64,000 nucleotides of DNA from Leclercia adecarboxylata (GTDB taxonomy: Bacteria > Pseudomonadota > Gammaproteobacteria > Enterobacterales > Enterobacteriaceae). The translations under genes were made by a program, and so were the position numbers. Where the stretch lies: contig LR590464.1 of assembly GCA_901472455.1 (NCBI GenBank), forward strand, positions 1,736,001 to 1,800,000, in the 5' to 3' direction. The notes beneath the pieces are model-generated. The model was given only the letters and a program-made list of their open reading frames with translations, was not told the origin of the DNA and ran no database searches. Shown in pieces: positions 61,768-64,000 of this stretch; positions within the stretch are counted from its first letter, which is position 1; the number at the start of each line of letters is the position of its first letter.

Positions 61768-61801
61768 AAAAAAACGCTCTGCAATTGCAGAGCGTTTTTT
61801 A
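61768..61801. terminator. Bidirectional terminator between bhsA and ldtC
   Basis: Twelve-bp stem AAAACGCTCTGC / GCAGAGCGTTTT with loop AATT, A-rich before and T-rich after. Confidence 0.92.
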
Positions 61802-61814
61802 TTTGGCTATCTGG

Positions 61815-62767
61815 CTACAGGGCCTGAACCTCAGCATGGCGGGTAACATCCACCGGCATTCCCGAGCGGGCCTCCATTGCACGCTCCATCACTGTTTCAT
61901 CTGCACTGGCTTTGAAGCTCTGCTGGGCACTATTCAACACAATCGGCAGGGTCTGGGGATCGTCATTCAGCTGCTTCGAGAGCGGTTGATGCACTTCCAC
62001 CAGCCGCACGCCGCCTGGCTCTTCTGACACCTTAACCGGCGTATTCATGATATTCACTTTGGTGCCGGGCTGTATGACGCGGAACAGCGTCTCGATGTCA
62101 TTATCACGCAGGCGGATACAGCCGGAGCTGACGCGCATGCCAATCCCGAAATCGGCGTTAGTGCCGTGCAACAGGTAGACACCACCGTAGGCGGCGGAGG
62201 CGAATCGCATGATGTCCCATCGGGTTTTCCGGCCCGGCAGGCACGACCGCAGGCAGATCGATGCCCTGGGCTTTATAACGGCGCGGATATTGGCGGTCGG
62301 GGTCCAGGTAGGGTTGGCGCGTTTGTCCGATACCGTGGTCACCATGGTTGGCGTCAGGGTATCGCCCCCAGCTGGCCAATGCCAATGGGATAGACCGTGA
62401 CCTCATTTTTACCCGGCGGGTAATAATAGAGACGCAGTTCGGCCAGGTTGATCACTATCCCTTCCCGGGGCGCGTCGGGGAGCAGGGTCTGTAATGGGAT
62501 GGTCAGCACGCTGCCGCGCGGGGAACATAGGGGTCCACCCCAGGGTTAGCCTGGAGCAGGGCCAGGAAAGCCGACATTATATTTTTTGGCAATCGCTTCC
62601 AGCGAGCCGCCGTCATTTTCCACCACATGAAAGCGGTTCTCGCCCACGAGACGGCTGCCTGACGGGGGCAAGGGCCAGGTATTGGCCCGGGCCGGCAGAG
62701 CAAAGGCCAGGGTCGAGAGCAGCGCAACCAACGATATCCAACGGGTAAAACGCGGAGTTGTCATCAT
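61815..62767 (-). CDS. ldtC: L,D-transpeptidase LdtC (five apparent indels)
   Basis: Periplasmic enzyme that attaches Braun lipoprotein to peptidoglycan (YcfS). Signal peptide ending [12 protein letters not shown], LysM-like part ([20 protein letters not shown]), then the YkuD domain with [20 protein letters not shown] containing the catalytic His and Cys. Lesions: extra T near 62573, missing G near 62517, missing G near 62366, missing C near 62287, extra C near 62202. Net correction gives 317 aa (E. coli 320). Deletions dominate here, unlike upstream. Confidence 0.9.
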
Positions 62768-62891
62768 CACCAGAATCCATAGCAATAAAGATTATTGTTA
62801 TCTGAAAGTTAATTGATAATTATGGCGAATGGACGTGTCGGGAAATCCAGGCGTATTGCAAAGAGTTGTAAATTGCGCGGGGAAATATCAG

Positions 62892-62917
62892 GCCGGGCGA
62901 TCGTAGGGTCGCCCGGC
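62892..62917. other. Hairpin after mfd
   Basis: GCCGGGCGA / TCGCCCGGC stem with an 8-base loop just downstream of the mfd stop; no strong T-run. Confidence 0.5.
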
Positions 62918-62923
62918 AGTGGG

Positions 62924-64000
62924 TCAGGCGACGGCGTTCTCTTCGAGCTGACGCATAAAGTTACGCACCCATTCCATGCGGGTTTTCCGTTCCGCCAGAT
63001 CCTGGGTGAATTTCAGACGCGTTGGGCCGTCCAGGCGATAGTGCTGAGGCTGCTTTTGCAGCAGGCTAATCAGCCACATAGGATCGACATGGTTCTTCTC
63101 GGCAAACTCAATCATGCCGCCTTTATCGTTCCCTTCCAGTTTGCGGATCCCAAGTTTTTGCGCCTGCTGACGTAACCGGGCGATATCCAACAGGTTACGC
63201 GCCGCATCCGGCAGCAGACCAAAGCGGTCGATCAGCTCCACCTTGATCTCGTCGAGGCTCGCTTCGTCTTTGGCGCTGGCAATGCGTTTATAGAATGACA
63301 GACGGGTATTAACGTCCGGGATAAAGTCATCCGGCAGCAGGGCGGGCATCCGCAGTTCAACTTCTGTTTGCTGGCTGGTGAGATCTTCCAGTGATGGCTC
63401 ACGGCCTGCCTTGAGGGCATCGACGGCGTTCTCCAGCAGCTCCATATACAGCTGGAACCCGATGGTCTCCATCGATCCGCTCTGATCTTCACCAAGCAGT
63501 TCACCCGCGCCGCGGATCTCGAGGTCGTGCGTCGCCAGCGCAAAGCCAGCCCCCAGATCTTCCAGCGAGGCGATAGCTTCAAGACGTTTTTGCGCATCGG
63601 TGGTCATTGCCTTCGGATGCGGGGTCATCAGCCAGGCATAGGCCTGATGGTGCGAACGCCCGACACGACCACGCAGCTGGTGAAGCTGCGCCAGACCAAA
63701 GTGATCCGCCCGCTCAATGATGATGGTATTGGCGGTAGGAATGTCGATCCCGGTTTCAATGATGGTGGTACACACCAGCACGTTGAACCGCTGGTGGTGG
63801 AAGTCGTTCATCACCCGTTCCAGCTCGCGCTCGCGCATCTGCCCGTGGCCGATGGCGATCCGCGCTTCCGGTACCAGTTCCGCCAGCCGGTCGGCCGCTT
63901 TCTGGATATTTTCCACGTCGTTGTAGAGATAGTAGACCTGGCCGCCGCGCAGGACTTCACGCAGGATCGCTCGCGTACCACCAGATTATCGTATTCACGT
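62924..64000 (-). CDS. mfd: Transcription-repair coupling factor Mfd, C-terminal part (window edge)
   Basis: ATP-driven translocase that removes stalled RNA polymerase and recruits UvrA. The window holds the last 350 or so residues: helicase domain 2 with VLVCTTIIETGIDIPTANTI and QLRGRVGRSHHQAYAWL, then the C-terminal UvrA-gate domain to QLEENAVA. A missing G near 63970 (minus strand CGCGAGCGATCC for CGCGAGGCGATCC) breaks the frame at VVRE|AILREVLRGG. The gene continues beyond 64000. Confidence 0.95.

Overview
This window is ordinary enterobacterial chromosome. Gene order follows the E. coli K-12 opgG-to-mfd segment almost gene for gene, and predicted proteins are near-identical in length and motifs to their E. 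coli/Salmonella counterparts. GC-rich codon use, a complete flg cluster and an extra MFS/LysR pair suggest an Enterobacter-like relative (Enterobacter, Lelliottia, Leclercia or similar). I cannot fix genus or species from the sequence alone. I see no phage, insertion sequence, CRISPR array, tRNA or rRNA.

Layout: (1) 1-9.5 kb: osmoregulated glucan synthesis (opgGH), yceK, msyB, mdtG, the lipid A acyltransferase lpxL, the tRNA hydroxylase trhO and the yceJI pair. (2) 9.8-19.4 kb: yceO, solA, bssS, SOS gene dinI, pyrC with its leader switch, yceB, mdtH, a 196-bp inverted-repeat element, rimJ, yceH, mviM and the lipid II flippase murJ. (3) 19.4-31.1 kb: flgN, flgM and flgA on the minus strand diverge from flgBCDEFGHIJ and flgKL on the plus strand, giving rod, hook, rings and hook-filament junction. 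An FlhDC box and two sigma-28 promoters are recognisable. (4) 31.1-33.4 kb: an MFS exporter and a divergent LysR regulator, an insertion relative to E. coli where flgL is followed directly by rne. (5) 33.4-49.6 kb: rne with its long leader, rluC, yceF, then yceD-rpmF-plsX-fabHDG-acpP-fabF-pabC-mltG-tmk-holB-ycfH, joining ribosome assembly, fatty acid synthesis, folate, cell wall and DNA replication. (6) 49.9-64 kb: ptsG, fhuE, hinT-ycfL-lpoB-thiK-nagZ-ycfP, ndh, ycfJ, comR/bhsA, ldtC and the 3' part of mfd.

The dominant oddity is sequence quality. About 30 genes carry single-base frameshifts, mostly one extra base extending a short homopolymer. Many hit essential genes (rne, fabH, fabD, fabG, tmk, holB). 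Removing the extra bases restores the family length to the residue in nearly every case. I therefore read these as assembly/sequencing errors and annotate such genes across their full restored span as CDS. The stretch from about 19.45 to 21.5 kb (flgN, flgM, flgA, flgB) is by far the worst. One lesion is different: ndh has an in-frame amber codon created by a substitution.

I found no convincing new biological system. The best second-look items are the ndh amber codon, the MFS/LysR pair with its 19-bp palindrome, a 35-residue membrane protein between ycfJ and comR, the missing grxB, and the regulatory sites at pyrC and comR/bhsA.
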